From contig OZ037768.1 in NCBI GenBank assembly GCA_964035545.1, forward strand, positions 12,232,741 through 12,296,740: a stretch of 64,000 bases of DNA, read 5' to 3'. A program made the translations under genes and the position numbers. The notes under the pieces were generated by a model. That model was not told where the DNA came from. It saw only the letters and a list, made by a program, of their open reading frames with translations, and did not search any database. Of the stretch, positions 47,382-60,895 are shown in pieces. Every line of letters begins with the position of its first letter. The first letter of the stretch is position 1. The stretch is from Bugula neritina. Its lineage: Eukaryota > Bryozoa > Gymnolaemata > Cheilostomatida > Bugulidae.

Positions 47382-49078
47382 TTAACAGTGTAAACTTTGA
47401 AGAATAATTTAATTTAAAGCATGGCTTTGAAGTGGTTGAACTATTGATTTTTCCAATAAAGTTGTCATCCTGTTTTCCTACATTGAACTACCTGGATTGA
47501 AATTTTATTAAGGGTTAAATACATTATGCAATTAAGTTATAATTTAAGTTTCTGCCCTATTGCTGTGCAATAATTAACTTTTTACACATTATAAATGGTG
47601 GCTAATGGTATGCTGACCTAGCAATTGAGGTTTACCTTATTAGGAGTATCATTATAGAGGCTAACCAGGATTTAAATTTGGCTGCCAATAATTATATATT
47701 AAGAAGCCAAGGGTGGACAAACTCTTGTTCTATAACTACACACTAGACTCTAGAGCCACAGCAACAAAACGAAAATTTCAAGTCTGCATCTGAACTGTAG
47801 ACAAAACCATAAAGGAACTGAATGATGCAAATTAAAATTTAGGAATGGCAAATACAGAGAATATTAAAAAGATGCAGATGCTGCTTGTGGCAAGGGCTAA
47901 ATTTTAATGGACATGTGAAGTTGTCTGTCTTCAAGCTGGGAGACCAACTCCAAGCTGGCAATTAATTCATAAAAACAGTAGCACAAATCTGACACATGAC
48001 TATTAGGTATTTAATACAAACCACACTGTGCAAGTCATGATATATGATAGTCATAAACATAACTTAATTGCCTTTTTAGCAATAGTAGCAACAGATTTTT
48101 TCCAAGGCACATTATACATTACATGCTATAAAATAGAACTTTCCAAATACATCCTTGCAGAAGTTAAAACTTCATGTAAGTCAACACTCGGCATGTATTT
48201 TCGAAAAAAAAGAATAATTCTGAAAGGTTAGCAAATAATAAATCTCATTTTATGCAAGTGATTCAGGTTTGAAAATAAACAGTTCTATATGTCCTAACAA
48301 AAATAAACTAGCGAACGCTGCTAAGAATGGCTATTTTGAAACTAAATTCAGTCTCGTGACCTGATGAGGGCTCAACTGCAAACATATGTAAATGCTACAA
48401 TATTTACATTCTCGCACTGTGACCCATCTATTTGACCTGGAAAGGTGATAAACTGCTTATTATTCTTAAAAATGGTCAAAGAACTCTGCACCCAAAGAAC
48501 CCAACAACGTATCTAAAGAAAGATCTATAAGAGAGTGGTAAATATTTCAAGCTATGCAAAGAAATAAGTTGGAAAACAAAGCTGCTTTTGAGAAAATTAC
48601 CAAAGTTGCCAATGAGATTAGCTGCATTGATGTAGTTACTTGTGTTTCTATTTTTGAGAGAAATTTTTATAACTGAGAAACTATATTTAGAAAAATAGAA
48701 ACAAATATTAAAGAGTTGAAATTCTTTCATTCATAAAAATATGGTATCCACAATTGTGTTACAGTGTAAAATGTATATTTAGAGACTTTGCAAGAAAAAG
48801 CTTACATATAATACAAGGATATTGACTGCATTTAAAAATTATAGAAAAACATATACAAATATTCAAAAATATGGTAAAATAAATATAAAAATTGCACTGT
48901 TTCAAGTATATTGCATCATGTAGTAATTCTTACTATGCTAAATGTCTGACTGTAGTAAGTCACAAGCGCCAAAAAGCATCTATAAATGTATCCTCATTAT
49001 ACAAGACAAAGAATGCATCAGAAGTTACTTAAAAGCTTTGGAATTTATGTTGCCATGCTGGTATTTTCACTCCAAAAA
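47382..49078. other. Spacer downstream of ANKS3
   Basis: AT-rich DNA, probably including the ANKS3 3' UTR next to 49079. No coding exon, RNA or transposon end was recognised. Confidence 0.5.
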
Positions 49079-52000
49079 CTAATATTCTGTTTGATGTTCA
49101 CTGCCCAACTTATCAAGATTAAAGATAGCCATGTTCATTGATTTGGAGCCCTCGGTTAAGGCGGCCTGCAAACCGTCCCACAAATCCTCGTTAGACATGT
49201 TACTCAAATCAGTCACTTGTTTACGGGTTGCCTCATCCGTTAGTTTTAAAGTTTCTTGTAGTTGCTCGGGAATAAATCCTACATCTGATCCATTCTCATG
49301 ACGAGAACGAAGTAACTGCTGAATAGTTCTACAGAATTATAGTTCAACAATTACACTACACATCCCACTAATTCACAATTATCTATTAAAATAATAAAAT
49401 GGCAACAATAATAATATTAGGTAAGAAGCATAGTCAATATTTTAAAGAATTCATAAAGTTTTCAAGATGTTATTTACTCTGCTACAAAATGAGGGTTGAT
49501 GCAACTGAATATCTCATAGTTGATAGTATCAACTAACTCATAGCTGATAGTATCAACTAACTCATAGCTGATAGTATTGAACTTTAGCAAACAGTAGGAC
49601 AACTACTGAAGTCAAACAAAATCAAGAGACTGCATGTTCCGACATAATATATATTCAAACAAAATATAGTTAAACTAAGATGTTATAATATTTTAGTCAT
49701 TCTTGTTCACAACCTGTGAAATAGAGTTTTATAGACAGAATGTTCTGTCGCATGATATGAAGAGAAAACCACCTGCAAAGCAGCTGAAATACTTACTTTA
49801 CTTTGACGTGATTTTTTAAGGCTTTAACACATTGCACTCTAATGTCTTTGCTTTGCCTAATCAAATCATCTTTTCGTACTTTTTCAGCTAACAAGTAATT
49901 TTCTGTCAGAGATCTGATGTTCTTCTCCTGCTCTAGTTCTTTGTGATAATGGTGAAGTTGGGTGTAAGTCTGAAAAGAGATTTACATCTATATAATATAC
50001 GATAATATACATAATATATGATAATGATTATAATAATGACAATATTGATAAATTACGTTAGGAAAATACACAAAAATCCCTGCAAACTGGTTTTTTTAGC
50101 ACAAAACCCTCATAAGTTTCAACTAAATCAACCACAATACAGATCAAGAGCATTATTCTCGAAAGTTTGTTGTATAATAATAGTAAAAGAATAACACAAA
50201 GCTCTTTATACCTCATATAGGTCAAAAATATTTCAAGCATATTGCTATAATGTTATGACCTAGAAACCAGATCTATCAGAATTTTAGCAACATGATTGGT
50301 TATTGAGTGAACAGCAAGAAAAAAAAATAGAATTAACATGCAACTTTTTTCTATTCTCAGGAAATCACAAAAAAACTTTAATTTAACCAATCTGGTTCGA
50401 TCTAATTGGCGATGATTTCACTGAGACTACAGGTGACTTAATTAATACTTCATTTGACTTTGATTGAGTAAACTTAATTGATTGAGACTTTACCTGACTC
50501 AACTGCCATGTTTTTTCTTTCAAATCTTGTTGAAGGGATTCTAACTGAGTGGCTAATGAAGCATCATTATTCCCTATGTTGTTAGCAGGCGTGTTATTCT
50601 CCTTATGCCAGCTAGCTATTGCATTCGTAATCTTACGACGAGGTCCAAACTTATCCAGACCTATTTCTTTGAGATCTTCTGCAGTGAGTGTGAGAAACAC
50701 CTACATATAAAAACATTACAGACTAAAGATGATCTGCTTTACCTTGTTAAACTCACTTCTGTCTAGGACTAAAATCTTTTGATTTGAAGATTGAAAAATT
50801 AAACACTGAGAAGAAACTGGCTAATTTTCGAGATTGAAAAAAGTCAAAAGAAAATTTTTAGATATATTTTTGAACGCTTAGCGTGGGGCCACACGACGTG
50901 AATTTCCCACACGAACCACATGCAGAAAATTCGTCTAGGCTAAAAATGGGCTGTTGTGTGCGGATTCCATGCGAATAACATGCTGAGCTGGCAGTGCGGA
51001 GAGCTTGTGCGGGTTTGATCTAATTAGCTGGTTGTCACTAGCGAGTACACTTTTTGTGTTTTAATACGCAATTAAATTTTTAGTGAACTAAATCAAAACA
51101 TATTCCTATAGTTTGCATTTTCCGCTTTTATAATATCTAAAGTCACTTTATCGAGGATGTAGATTTAAAAACAAACGCTTGTAGGCGAGCAGTAAAGTTT
51201 AATGCCAATATCATTAACTAACAAATTTCCGCACCTGCAGCCAACGCACTGAGTGTGGCAGATCGTTCCCACATTTGGAGCCGCATGAGAGAAATCCGCA
51301 CCGTGTGGCCTTACGCTGGTCTTAAATTTTGAAGTCATTTGCAAAAATGTGGTATATGAATAATATACAATCAACCAAAAACTTGAGAACTATATGCATA
51401 TAATAGACAAAACTATATAACTATATGAATGTACCCAAATATAAACAAACACGTTACATTTTTATAACATAACACGATAAAACATTGTAATGTCCAACTA
51501 CCCCATACCTCAATATCTATGTCATTTTCTATGAATTTGTTCTCATAGTGACTTAAACCTAGTGGCTGAAGTATTTCAAGAATGTTGGTTGGTCTGCTAG
51601 ACGCTATCTTTGGTGTAGGAGATACTTGCATTCCCCTAGCACCGCCTGCAGCTTGCTGGGGGCCTTTTGGCACTGATCCAAAACATTTCCGTTGAGCGGG
51701 AGACTTGGCTTCTTCACTGTTTTCAACATTCAGGCCTCGGAGATTCGAGCTCACACCATCTTCAACTGCCACAAATTGTTTGGTCAGTATACATTATATA
51801 TAAGTGTCCTGCTAATATGAATTTGTTGAGCTAACAAAATAAGAACATAGAATTACTTTTATCACCTAATTGTTGAGTCAAAATGTACTACCTTGATGAG
51901 AGTGGTGCTGAGATTTCCTTCTATGAGTATCAGTTTGTATTGATACTGGCTCTTTAAAAGTAACGCAGCTTTTCTGGGCTACAAACACATTTCTATGCTA

Positions 52001-54335
52001 CAGCAACATGGTCTTAGTTGCTTGAACAAACAATGTATTGAATTTGTCACTTTATCGAACATTAGTTCTGTAATTATACTCACAGTGTGGTTTCATCATG
52101 GATAAAGCTTCAGGTCCAGCATTAATATTAAGCTTTTTGCTGCGCTGGTGTCTTCCCCTCCCTAATGTAGTGTTTTCATCTGAACTGCTGTCATCTAGAA
52201 TGAATTTACAAATAACCTAACTGGCTGTCTTTCATTATTTAATGACATATAAAGCTCAAAATTAAGAACAATTTGTATCTCAAATCAAAATACATAATAC
52301 TTTATTCAGACAGAAATTTTTCAGTTATGCAAAACCACAAACCAATAATATAGTTTATATTCTTTTAATCATCAGCATGCTGAGCTATCTTATTTTACTA
52401 TGCAAGTACACTGCTACCAACACCTCTGAACATATATAATTATCATCCGGTCTCAACTAAATTAAGAATATCTATAAGTTTACAAATTTGACCATCATGT
52501 GTAAAATTACATACCGTGGTGAGACGAAGCTGACCTGGATGACACCTGGGATAACGCTTTGTTATCTACTAAACTCACTATTTTTATAAAGTTTTTTCTC
52601 ATAGCTAGTGACCTGGCAGTATCGCCAATCCTGCTAGTCTTGTCTACATCTGCACCCTGAAACAGAGATGAAAATCCTTCCATCTTCAGTGAGCACAAGA
52701 TCAGCATAAGGTTGTTTCATGGTAGCTTAAATCACAACTACAAAACTAAATTGCATGTAAAATGCAGAAAAAGTGTTATAATATAAATAATTTACCTGTT
52801 GCAGCAAACACTGGGCTATTATTTCATGGCCGTGATATGCAGCTTGCATCAGAGGGGTGAACCCATATTTTGGCTCTCTGTAATAACATAAAATATTGCA
52901 CTGAATGAGACATTACACACTTAGCTTTATATTTACACTACTGATCGACAACTCTCCACTTGTTGAGTCATAAAGTCTTTTTCACCAGTTTAAACTTTCA
53001 GAAACGACTAAATCTTTAATTTACTACATTTTCTTTTTTACGTTATTCCATTAGAATTGCCTATAGGTTATAGGGAAGCCCAGAAAAATGTTCTGTTGTC
53101 AATTGTTTAAACTTTAAACTAAACTTACACGGCATTAATATTTGCTCCTTTGTCAAGAAGAAATTTCACTAGATTCTGGTGTCCATTGAATGTAGCATGA
53201 AACAGGGCAGTCCAGCCTTTTTTATCTCTAGCCTCAAGGTCTGCACCAGCCTAAACACACCAATGCGGTACACAGAGGGACCTGGCAGAGCCATATTGAA
53301 TAGCTTAAATAAATGTGATTAAGATAACTGCTAATTAATTGATTGTATTAACTTAAAGTTACCAGAAAAACTAATAATATCTAACAGAAGCAATTACTTG
53401 TATTTAATTGATCATTATATTACATATGCACATTAATTAGTAAAACTCCGTCCAATCACAGTTTATTATTTAATAGAAGCAATCAGGTGGATAAATAACT
53501 TAGCAGGTGAACAATTAACCTTGCAACAGTTCAATATTGCAAAAACATGGAGGTATTTAAAACAAGCTTTAGCCCGCAATTCAATAACCTAGACATTGCA
53601 AGACAATAATATACATGACCACAACAATATTATGTTGATAATTTAGTCTTACATCCTTGAGAAAGTCACAGACACTCTCATTTCCACAACTTGCAGCCAA
53701 CATCAACGGTGTGTGGCCTTTATCATTTGATAAATTGACATCTACTTGAGCATCTATCAGCATATTGACTATATTGTCATGTCCGATGTATGCAGCGTAC
53801 ATTAGAGGAGTGTATCCACCACTATTCTTAGCATTTAGGTCTTCTTCACTACAAAATGGCCACATAAAATACTATGTTTTGCTTATGCATTTAAACTAAT
53901 GGCAAAAACATATCTTGAGAACAATACTTACATCAAGTAATACTGAGATGCTTTATGCCAATTTGAGAGCGAAATGTATGAAATACATAATATAGGCTCA
54001 ATATGAGCAAGATTATAAAATAAAAGCCTCATCAAAATCAATAACATACTTAAGGCTCTGGGCAGAACCGAGATAAAATTTAGAAAAGTAACACGTTTAC
54101 TAGATGCAAAGACATTGTTGGGCTCTAAAAGAACCTACCTATTGATAAACATTCTAACCACATCAAAGTTACCGATGCTACATGCTGTGTGCAAGTCTAA
54201 AGGTATTGTCTCATATTCTCCTTCAAGCGAAGACCTTGGTCCTCTCCAAATAGATAAACTACTATTGAAGAAATCAGAATCACCGGAGTCGTCAGATCCC
54301 GCTGCAGCAATTTGGGCTGTAGTAACTCCATTCAT
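49079..54335 (-). CDS. ANKS3: ANKS3 orthologue (ankyrin repeat and SAM domain protein 3)
   Basis: Eleven minus-strand exons: 54335-54139, 53848-53653, 53250-53129, 52877-52796, 52656-52515, 52194-52084, 51978-51892, 51765-51509, 50700-50494, 49969-49797, 49328-49079. Together they give 607 aa; vertebrate ANKS3 is about 650. The N-terminus has SLSIWRG and PLDLHTACSIG. Ankyrin repeats span about residues 45-235 (GGYTPLMYAAYIGHD, GHTPLMLAASCGNES, KGWTALFHATFNGHQ, YGFTPLMQAAYHGHE). Then come the DSSSDE and KEPVSI patches, a SAM domain about 372-435 (ILEILQPLGLSHYENKF, LTAEDLKEIGLDKFGPRRKI) and a C-terminal coiled coil. Known role: partner of ANKS6/NPHP-type ciliary complexes. The SAM domain is split by an intron that carries a MITE. 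Confidence 0.94.
49500..49578. repeat. 24-bp tandem repeat, three copies
   Basis: CTCATAGCTGATAGTATCAA plus CTAA repeats three times in the last ANKS3 intron. Confidence 0.85.
50880..51317. mobile_element. MITE-like inverted-repeat element in ANKS3 intron
   Basis: AGCGTGGGGCCACACGACGTG at the left matches the inverse of the right end, which reads CACCGTGTGGCCTTACGCT. Imperfect similarity continues about 40 bp inward. The 438-bp element is more GC-rich than its surroundings and non-coding. It separates the two exons that encode the SAM domain. No clear target duplication was found. Confidence 0.65.
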
Positions 54336-55589
54336 CCTCACTATTTTCAACATATAATTCAATTAGTTGTCTGATTGTAACTTGAGTAGGCCAATAAAAA
54401 ACTTATTAGTTTGCATAAAACACTTTATTGCAGTATCTTTTAATTTTTCGGTCAATACAGGATAAGGGTCATAATGAGTAACTCTAAATATGATGTATTA
54501 ACATTAGAATTGGCGTTGTTATTGGCATATTTATTTAAAAATGAAAAACAAATTACAACCATTAGCTAAAGCTGAAATTCTAAAGGTAAATCAGTAGTAC
54601 TAGTACCTACAGCAACAAAACATATCATCCTAGATAGCATACAAGTTTACACTTCATCTCTACTCAACGGCCATGTTGTAATAATATAACCAACAGTTTA
54701 TTAGACTTGATTATAAACCGATTAAGAATAAAAGAAATATCTGTGGTGTGTATGGAAATACTAAAACCAATAATAAGCTGATGGCTCATTAACTTTCTCA
54801 TTTTGTGTTTGTTAAGTACTCATATTACCAACCCAACTGCAAATTACTAGCAATAACATATTCACACAAATCAATGATCACCATTCATACTAAAATTGAC
54901 TTTTGTCTCTCAGTAAATGTGGCAGTAACAGTTATGATGAGTTTTACTATGATAGTCACTATAATTTAGCCAACAACTATTTGTGACCTCCACAAACAGG
55001 TGACAATCACAGTCACTGCCATGACCATGAGTCTGTTTTCATGGGTGGTTTAGTTATGACTATGATTGAAATATTCAGTCAGTTAGTTTTACCAGCTCTT
55101 TATTAGCTCTTTAGTCATCATATATACGTACAGTAAATGTTGATAGTCCAAAAATTAATCATATTCACTATTATGTGATAAAGACTGTTATTGAATTGAT
55201 GGCATATCATAACATATTCACCATTGCCACTACCATTGTAGTTGAAATCGTAATTCCAGGGCTAATACTCATGACTATTAGGTCTAATAATTATAGCAAG
55301 GTTAAGTAACATTTGGTACATTAATTATAACCAAGCAGACACTAAATAGTTACATATGATTTAAATTTAGCTTACTCCTAACCCAAAAAATATATATTTA
55401 GTAGAGAAGGGTTGGTTGTTACTCCAACATTAGTTTACCTTGTATTTTAATTAAAAGTATAGTTTCAAGATTGAGCTTTGCATGAACCAAATTATAAAAA
55501 AGCTAACTCAAATAAAAATATCCATACTTATAGTTGCTACTATAACAAAATTAACTATTTAATTTTATTTAGCATTTACTTTGATAGTT

Positions 55590-56420
55590 ATGATTATCCC
55601 ATATTAGTAGGCCTAATACTGGTTGTATTGAAAATAAGAAAATAAAAATATTAATAAATTGATTATTATTATCATCATCATGATATTCATATTGCTTACC
55701 ATTAGTATCAGTATCACTTAATTATAAATTAAAAATACTATACTTTATAGTTTAGAGCAACAATTGTTTATAAATATAATATAATTATATAATATATTAA
55801 CATTTAAATAAAAGTTTAAACAGTACTAGTATTACTAGTCTACTAAAACTAAAAGTAAATGATAATATTATAAATAATATTAATAATACTAATAGTAATA
55901 CTAATAGAAACACTAATTGTATTGCTATTAGTATTAGTATTACTATCAAGTATTACTATTACTAGTAGTATTAGTATTACTACTAGTTATACTTCATGAT
56001 TATTTATAGGTATACTTATAAATTAAATCACATTAAGTAATGTTAATACTTATAGTTATAGTAATACTAATACTAATAGTAATAGCTATATTTCTAGACT
56101 TAATCACTATCATTATGACTATCAGACATCAGTATCACTATCACTATGACATTGACTATGACAATCATCATGGTAATACTGTTAGTATTAGATTTAGTAA
56201 TAGTAATGACTAATGGTTAATTTAAATTTAAAAATAAATTAGTTAATGTTATACTTATAGTTATAGACTAAGAGTAAGAGTAAGACTTATACTTATAGTT
56301 AATGTTATACTTATAGTCATTAGGAAAGCTATAGTTACACTTACACTGCTACAGTAATACCAATTGATTAATATTATCAATAGTAAATGTAATAGACATA
56401 GTCATAGTGATAGTAAATGC
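55590..56420. repeat. Degenerate ATT/AGT-type simple-sequence region
   Basis: About 800 bp dominated by TAGTAATACTAATAG-like trinucleotide tracts in both orientations, with ACTATCAC/TGACTATG variants. Opposite-polarity tracts lie close together, so the region can fold back locally. Confidence 0.75.
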
Positions 56421-56729
56421 TCAAAATTTACAGAAAAGTCAAAAGCCAAGGACTGAAAGTGAAGGACTAGGACTCTAGAGTCTACTGTCTAGTCTCTAGG
56501 AGTGGACCAAGTCTAAGAGCAACTGCAAGGCAAAGCAGACTACCATAACCATTAATACTGAGTAATTTACTGTAATTTACTAAACTAGTGAATTCAAATT
56601 TAATAGTTTTATTCTAAAAGTAAAAGAGTTCTAAGATGAGGCTTTTAGACTGACTTGATTTGGATAATCGTTCTGCAGTAAGTGTATTAATTCTTCCTTA
56701 CGGCATCGACTCATGGAATCGCTAGAAAG

Positions 56730-56837
56730 AGCACTAAGTTAGGGGTGACGGAGTGCAAAGTTTGTATAGATTGTCGTCCGAAATGCAAACTCGAGACCTC
56801 CAGAACCACTGCACTCAGTGACCACTAACTTGGTGCT
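56730..56837. mobile_element. Stem-loop MITE, relative of the one at 6241
   Basis: AGCACTAAGTTAGGGGTGAC at the left pairs with the inverse of GTGACCACTAACTTGGTGCT at the right. The arms include GAGTGCA/TGCACTC, as in the GST-intron copy. Confidence 0.6.
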
Positions 56838-57641
56838 GTTGCATGCAATTTCCCTCGAGTCAATTTATAGTCATAATCTACTGCGTTAACATTGTGCTGG
56901 TGTACGCCGTACGGTAACAGCATTGTAAAGTCAATTATTGTCGCCGAAGAATTGAACATTTGCTTTAGATTTAAGGCAACATGCAAAAGCGGAAACACAG
57001 CCCACTTAAATATCACTCCAAAATTTAACGTCTCGGGCCGTATTATCCAATAAACTCAATTATATTATGGTCTTTTCCAGTTCAGTGGTATTATCTTCTA
57101 GAACTAATCTGTGAAAGACTTCTGCGCTTAATTAAGAAACTTCAAACTATCTGCGTGTCAATTTTTCAATGCCATGAAATTAATAGCATCGGCACATACT
57201 TCTGCAATTCCATCTTCGGAGTTAAAGTTTTTTTGTATTGACCATACCTATTAGTTAGACTTCAGAGCTTAGAAGATAGTCGTAATATTAGTGGTAGTTA
57301 GCATAATTATTTTGGTAAGGATGTAACCGTTGAGGACAAATTAGCAATAAACCCGGAGTCATGTCTCATTTGGATGCTGTGCTGTGCTTTATGTAGCCAA
57401 TTAAATCTCCTTCAGGCGTTGCTCCGTATTGTGATTGGTTAGATGTCATATCAGAAACACGCGTTATGTGTGAGCTTGCAGTAGGTTTCCTTCCTTGAAC
57501 TTCTCATTATAACGGACTGCAACTCGCTGAATACTCATCAACTTCAAGTTATTCAAATATGCCTGGAAGTTCTTATATTTGAGCTGTGGAGTTCTCAGTA
57601 AAATTGCTTCATTATATTTGAATATTTTCATAATAAATGTA

Positions 57642-57798
57642 TGTAAAATGACCATGAAAATCAAAGTGTTATTTTCTAGTCAGTATGAGTATCAGTATGA
57701 CTATGAGTATCAAGTTGATACTCATACTCATAGTCATACTGATACTCCTACTGATACTTACTAGAAAATAACACTTTGATTTTCATGGTCATTTTACA
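57642..57798. repeat. 157-bp near-perfect palindrome
   Basis: The outer 39 bp (TGTAAAATGACCATGAAAAT... to TTTTCTAGT) are a perfect inverted match of the right end. Inside them are GTATCAGTATGACTATGAGT-type repeats that also pair, apart from two 6-bp length differences. Almost no spacer separates the arms, so it can extrude as a cruciform or fold as a long RNA hairpin. Confidence 0.95.
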
Positions 57799-58624
57799 GA
57801 CTATCAAGTATGACTAGGAGTATCACTATGAGTATTACTATCACTATCAGTATAGAAAGTAAATTAAAACTTGTAGTTGCCGTTGGACTTGGTTAGTTTA
57901 ACGATAGCTTTAAATTTATAGTGATATATCACTATCATAACCCTAGTGGTGATTATAAATTATAACATATCATAAACCAAATATTATGAATTTACGTTTT
58001 CAGTTTAAAAGCTTATAACTTTAAATACGTATTTCACAGTTTGAGTTTGAGCGTTGGTTTCAATTACGATGACAATTTTAATGATAAACCTTTTATCATT
58101 TAATGTTATGCTTGCAGCGAGCTAACCATTTATTATTATGAATTTATGGTTTTTGGCAATCATTATGGTTATGCTGGTACTGACTACTTGTAGTTTGAGA
58201 ATAAGTTATTAAATATTTATTTTGTTTTTATGTTATAATTTTAGTAGACTGCAATTATAGTGAGAAATTTACTGTTAGGGTTGAACTTGGTGGCACGAGC
58301 CACTAATAATAATACTGGTATTTAGTATAAAACTCACTCAATGAGCAAGTCACTTGTATTAATACCAAGTCTAATAATCAATTACCATAAAACCCAAAAT
58401 AAGAAGCAACATAATTATTATTGCAAGTGAGCCTGTTTATTTATACAAAAAAATAAAATTTAATGCTAGGAAGGTTAGTGATAGTTAGTCATTTATTGTG
58501 AATCAATATTAATGCTGGCTTACTATCTCATATGGTGCATCAATAAATATAAATACTATTATGATTTTAATTATAACTTTCATTATTCCCCTTCTATGTA
58601 AGTATACTCATGATTTTCACCATG

Positions 58625-58790
58625 TTTCATCCACTCCAAGCAGGTTGACTGTCATGGATCTCTATTTGAATCCATCTTCTGGCATCCCTACACATTCTCT
58701 ATAGCTCATTTTGGTCCAGTCTTTGATATTGTTCATCCACATGACTCTAGGGCCTAGGCTGACCTCTTCCTCTCTTTCCTTCAATCTTTG
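58625..58790 (-). pseudogene. Non-LTR retrotransposon C-terminal remnant
   Basis: The minus strand reads RVMWMNNIKDWTKMSYRE followed by CVGMPEDGFK, a stop, then RSMTVNLLG. This resembles the C-terminal tail after the reverse transcriptase of many LINE-type elements (pattern RW.DNI.DWTG....E....A.DR). It is short and has an in-frame stop, so it is a dead fragment. Confidence 0.6.
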
Positions 58791-60895
58791 AACTTATAAT
58801 TTTATATACTGATACTGTTCTAATAGAGTTTTATACAAATGATGATGAGTTGTTGGGGCTTACAGTGCGAGAATATTTTCTACATGCTACTACATGTAAA
58901 CAGATTTTAATATAAAATATCACTGGAGGTATATATTTGATTGTGTAAACTGCCAAATTAGAAATAACAATATAGTTTTTGGTTTTGTCTCAGATGTGAA
59001 ATATAGACTAATGAAAAACTTGTACTAGTCCTGGTTGATAGAGCATGTTTAAGAGTGTGCCAACAAATTATAGTTTTGGTAATCATGGCATAAGTGTATA
59101 TTTAATGCATGCTGAAGCTTAAATAGTGCCATCAGATTGCAGCTCGAACGAATGAAACTTTTCTGGCATTGAAACGGTCTCTGTCAAGTTTGTTAGTAAA
59201 AAGTTGTAGGCTATTTCTTTACAATATAAGTTACTATGCAACTAGTAGGGTGTTGTATATATTTATTTTTCGCTCATTGATAACAAAATGGGTCAATCTT
59301 ATTAAAAATTTAATAGGCATAACATTTTTTTGCATTTGGTGTCATTTATTGTTATATTTACTGCTAATAATGCATTATAATATGCTCTTGAAAATCGAGA
59401 AACAATGTAGTACACAATGATTAAATTTAGTTATTTTTAATTCTTAAACTAGGAGTTAATATAGATTGTATACATGGCCTTTTGTTTAAGGTTTTAATAA
59501 ACAGTGTTACCTGCATGGAAGGTTTTTGATATAGGATTAAAATTTATATTCTGAAGCAATATTAGGGTGTTTTGCATTACATTTGATAGTTTATTAGTGC
59601 CTGGTTCAGAAAACCTTTCTGCTGTATATAGCTAAAGTTTAATAATCTTCAGTTTTAAGGTAAATGATTTTAACAGCTAATAAGGGTATAGTTGCCTGCA
59701 GACAAAAGTTTTTACACATAAAGTTGTTTGTGGCTGCTTCTATGATGTATGTAATTGTTGTGTTGCAATGGGTAAACAAGACTCAATGTAACCCTATCTA
59801 GCAGAAAACCTTGCTATTAATAAATTAATGAGAGTGTCAGAAATGCAATTAGCTGTTTCATTTCTCTTATAGATTTGTTGACCTTTAGGCTGTGAACGAA
59901 ACATGTGCTATGATTTAATGTTCTGTAATCATATTGATTGTTCTTTGCTTACATTCAAAATCAATGTTTCTTATTGAATTTGTTGCTTTCTTTACCCTTA
60001 ATTAAACAATGCTGTGTTTGCACAAACTGCTGCAGCAGACTAAATAAAGGTCACCATAAGCTTGTAAAATATTAGGTTTCCTTAAAATAGCAGTGTTGAA
60101 TGGTGTATAAAATTTAGGATTTTTATAGTACATAAAAGCCTTTATATTAAGGCAAGTTGCAAATAATACAAACTCTGAAAAACATTTCAGAGTTTTATTA
60201 TTTTATTTAAGATGGAAAACCGAGCTTACACTTTCTCTAGGAGTTTGCGTAGTCAATAGTTATTATGCAAATTACAAGTAAGCTACTTGAAAGTAATACC
60301 TTCCAGAGCCTGATAATCTCCTAATTTAGTTTGCATTGACATCATAAGAAGCAAAACTGTTTGTCCTCAAGCTTAGCGTTAAACTTGTACATTGCAAAGC
60401 TGCAGCTGACGTTATTTCAAACTAAAGGCTGCCGCGTTATCTTCCAACTCTTATTCAATAGACTTGTTCTTAAAACATATTCTGCTGGAGTCTTATAAGC
60501 TGCAGAGGGAAAGGGATCAAAACTTTCTCTGGTTTTAACTAGGGAGCATTCACCAATAGTAAAAAGATGGGAGTCATCAGGCTCATTGCTGTGGCATCAA
60601 AATGATTCAATACTCACACACATTTCTCAACTTCTGGGATATAATTTGCTGTGTTTAGTCTTTTTGAGCTATAAGTATAGCCCTTTGTAGTACAGCGATG
60701 GTGATAGCCCAGAATTATGATAACATATTACTGTATATCTCTGTCGCAATAAAAAAATATGCTGGTTTCTAATTATTAAAATATATCATGGGTTTTATTT
60801 TATTTGCTATCCGACAGATGACCAAAGTCAGAGCTGATGGTGCATCGATCTACAATAAAAACTGATATAGTGAATGCCTGAATAAAATATTTATC

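Larger units (their letters stand above)
54336..60895. other. Gene-poor spacer between divergent ANKS3 and WDR37
   Basis: ANKS3 and WDR37 point away from each other, so their promoters should lie here, but none is certain. A CCAAT box in ANKS3 orientation (AACCAATCA) lies at about 57435. A possible 5' UTR acceptor for ANKS3 (AAAATAG) lies just before its ATG. The rest is AT-rich simple sequence, a MITE, a large palindrome, a retroelement remnant and a small perfect hairpin (AAACTCTGAAA/TTTCAGAGTTT, 60171-60197). Confidence 0.5.

Noticed and set aside
60171-60197. Perfect 11-bp hairpin as a terminator
   Set aside because: Eukaryotic context and no gene ending there; likely a chance or small foldback repeat.
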